Assembly (NCBI GenBank): GCA_045538075.1
Contig: JAZSQT010000072.1
Coordinates: forward strand, 1 to 33,489
Direction: 5' to 3'
Length of the DNA stretch: 33,489 nt
Source: JAZSQT01 sp045538075
GTDB lineage: Bacteria > Chrysiogenota > Deferribacteres > Deferribacterales > Mucispirillaceae
Every line of letters begins with the position of its first letter. Positions within the stretch are counted from its first letter, which is position 1. Under the pieces are notes generated by a model that was not told where the DNA came from, did not search any database, and was given only the letters and a program-made list of their open reading frames with translations. A program made the position numbers and the translations under genes. Shown here piece by piece: positions 31,862 through 33,489 of the stretch.

Positions 31862-32584
31862 ATGGGTAGAGTATTATTTTTTAGTGGTGCTGGTTTATCT
31901 GCAGATAGTGGACTTGGTGTTTTTCGTGGTAGCAATGGTTTATGGGATAAATACGATATAAATAAAGTATGTAATTATAATACGTGGCGTGATAATTACG
32001 ATTTAGTCCATGAATTTTATAATTTAAGACGTATAGAATATGCTAAAGCAGAACCTAATCCAATGCACAAAGTTATAGGCAATTTGCAACAAAAATATGG
32101 TAGTAAAAAAGTTGTAGTTATTACTCAAAATATAGATGATTTACTTGAAAATGCCGGTTGCACTAATGTGTTACATGTTCACGGTAGAATTAATTATGTA
32201 TATTGTGTAAATTGTGGAAAAGAAGTTCATATATCTGGCGAATTTAAAGGCGATACGTGTAAAAAGTGTGGTAAAAATATTTTTAAACCATCTATAATTT
32301 TTTTTGGCGAACAAGCTCCTGCTTATACTGCTATGTATATGTTAATATCAGAACTGCAAGAAAATGATTTAATTGCAGTAATAGGGACGGAAGGTTCTGT
32401 AGTGCCTATAGGCAGTATTATTGGCTCAAAAACGAATGGCATTTCTGCAAAAAGATTATTATGTAACCTTGAAGAGTCTCCATACATAAATGATAAATTT
32501 TTTGACTATGTATATTATAGAGAGGCAAAAAATGTAGCTGAAGAAATAAACGAAATTGCAGAAAGTATATTATCATCAGATTAA
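31862..32584 (+). CDS. cobB: NAD-dependent protein deacylase (sirtuin)
   Basis: Sirtuins remove acyl groups from lysines using NAD. The 240-residue protein has FSGAGLSADSGLGVFRG, TQNIDDLLENAG and the catalytic His107 (HVHG). Zinc ligands are Cys115, Cys118, Cys133 and Cys136. Tyr53 and Arg56 (FYNLR) match the pair that binds acidic acyl groups in CobB and SIRT5, so removal of succinyl groups is likely in addition to acetyl. It follows hisD after 15 nt. Confidence 0.93.
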   Translation: MGRVLFFSGAGLSADSGLGVFRGSNGLWDKYDINKVCNYNTWRDNYDLVHEFYNLRRIEYAKAEPNPMHKVIGNLQQKYGSKKVVVITQNIDDLLENAGCTNVLHVHGRINYVYCVNCGKEVHISGEFKGDTCKKCGKNIFKPSIIFFGEQAPAYTAMYMLISELQENDLIAVIGTEGSVVPIGSIIGSKTNGISAKRLLCNLEESPYINDKFFDYVYYREAKNVAEEINEIAESILSSD

Positions 32585-32595
32585 GGCGTAAAAAA

Positions 32596-33162
32596 ATAGA
32601 AAATCTACTTAATATAAAAGATGTAAAAATTTTTGAAAACTCTAATCCTTTAAGTTTTAATATAAAAAAAGGTGAAATTTGTTGTCTTTACGGATTAAAT
32701 GGTAGTGGAAAAACTACTTTTTTGAAATTTTTGTTAAGTTTAGCAAAAATTTATAGTGGAGAATATTTTTTTAATATTGAATTTGATGATTTAGGGGTTT
32801 GTTTACAATTTCCAGAACATCTAATATTTAAAGAAAAAGTTATTGACGAAGCTACTATTATTACTCGTGATATAAGAAAAGCAGAATTATTGTTAGAAGA
32901 TTTAAAAATCAATGGCAATACATCGCCTTTTTATTTAAGTGATGGCGAAAAAAGGTTATTATTTATTTTTGGACTTCTTGAAAGTAGAGATTTCCTAATT
33001 TTTGATGAGCCTTTTGCATCGTTAGATAATGATTATAAATTGAAAGTAAAAAATAAAATTATTGAAAAATCAAAAAATGGAAAAACTATTTTTTATACAA
33101 CTAATAGGAAGAAAGATATTATAGAAAATTGTAAATTAATTAGTTTAAGTAAAATCCAATAA
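32596..33162 (+). CDS. ECF-type ABC transporter ATPase, non-standard start
   Basis: The frame holds a complete short ATPase: Walker A GLNGSGKTT, Q-loop CLQFPEHLIF, signature YLSDGEKR, Walker B FLIFDEPFASLD and a switch region ending in TTNRKKD, where the usual His after Walker B is Asn. The QFPE and signature pattern is that of EcfA/CbiO ATPases. No ATG, GTG or TTG opens the frame before Walker A. An ATA at 32596 lies where a start is expected (AAGG 9 nt upstream, then ENLLNIKDVK), giving 188 residues. The first TTG (32722) would cut off Walker A. So the gene uses a rare start, is weakly expressed, or has lost its ATG. It follows the sirtuin after 11 nt; its partner may be the EcfT at 21343-22113. 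Confidence 0.75.
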   Translation: MENLLNIKDVKIFENSNPLSFNIKKGEICCLYGLNGSGKTTFLKFLLSLAKIYSGEYFFNIEFDDLGVCLQFPEHLIFKEKVIDEATIITRDIRKAELLLEDLKINGNTSPFYLSDGEKRLLFIFGLLESRDFLIFDEPFASLDNDYKLKVKNKIIEKSKNGKTIFYTTNRKKDIIENCKLISLSKIQ

Positions 33163-33489
33163 ATATTGCAACGATTATATATTATTTGATGTAATAAAAT
33201 ATATTTTTGCTTTATGGTTTAAACGTCATTAGGAAGAAAAACGCTAGTTTTTCATAGCAATTTACATATAATACAAAAAATTTCGTCGTAAAATTTTTAT
33301 ATACACATAATCTTAAAACTTGAAATAATAAATAAATATAAATTTTTAAATAATATTGAAACGATAACGAGATACATAAAGAATACAATTTTTGAACTCA
33401 GAAGTAATGACATATATTCATTAAATGTTTTTAGCGAACTCTGGGCTTGTCCCCGAGCGTAGCGAGTTTGTGAGCTAATTTAATGAATA
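33163..33489. other. Gene-free stretch at the window end
   Basis: No reading frame is convincing. A 7-bp hairpin GAAAAAC-GCTA-GTTTTTC (33236-33253) may end the ATPase transcript. A long GC-rich hairpin begins at 33415. Beyond that the window ends. Confidence 0.4.
33415..33489. repeat. Long imperfect hairpin, REP-like or element end
   Basis: The outer stem pairs 33415-33426 with 33478-33489 (12 bp). Inside, TAGC (33432-33435) pairs with GCTA (33474-33477), AACTC (33437-33441) with GAGTT (33464-33468) and GGG with CCC (33443-33453). The inner part holds CGAGCGTAGCGAG, a motif common in palindromic repeats. The window ends at its outer base, so it may go on. Confidence 0.5.

Noticed and set aside
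1..33489. CRISPR array or insertion sequence
   Set aside because: No regularly spaced repeat series and no transposase or integrase reading frame was found in the window.

Overview
The window is about 33.5 kb of very AT-rich bacterial DNA. Envelope genes (lnt, tatA) point to a Gram-negative cell. The tRNA-tig-clpP-clpX-lon-rpsU run, the ppx-ppk pair, the DUF1786-like gene and the very low G+C would fit a host-associated Deferribacterota such as Mucispirillum. That assignment is inference from gene content and was not checked against a database.

Region 1 (1-5740) is accessory. After a gene-free stretch with hairpins and short repeats comes a minus-strand cluster: a nuclease-methyltransferase fusion (3564-5369), a two-TRD specificity subunit (2144-3562), a protein joining a DGQHR (DndB/ParB-like) domain to a TIR/deoxyribosyltransferase-like domain (720-2141), and a 51-residue protein whose ribosome site lies in a palindrome (436-591). 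No HsdR helicase is present. The cluster starts about 280 bp from the 3' end of a tRNA-Ser gene and looks like a restriction-modification system with an added effector or sensor gene.

Region 2 (about 5790-9090) is an island of about 3.1 kb bounded by an imperfect direct repeat that contains an identical 31-bp core (5904-5934 and 9020-9050). It holds a frameshifted fragment of a phage barnase-like nuclease domain, two unknown membrane proteins, a phage-spike-like protein ending in what looks like another phage-type nuclease domain, two candidate structured RNAs lying directly after the two nuclease reading frames, a broken ribbon-helix-helix gene, and a 23-residue hydrophobic peptide gene with the layout of a type I toxin-antitoxin locus (convergent promoters, hidden ribosome site, shared hairpin).

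Region 3 (9238-15797) is core: tRNA-His, tRNA-Leu and tRNA-Gly, then trigger factor, ClpP, ClpX, Lon and ribosomal protein bS21 (folding, proteolysis, translation), then a small Cys protein that looks leaderless.

Region 4 (15798-24980) starts with a Sel1-repeat remnant and continues with a long minus-strand run: lnt, tatA, DUF1786-like, ecfT, truA, ppx, ppk, trmI. Region 5 (25078-33162) is a plus-strand run: gpsA, ilvE, polA, a diguanylate cyclase, hisD, a sirtuin and an ECF-type ABC ATPase with no usual start codon. The window ends in a long GC-rich hairpin.
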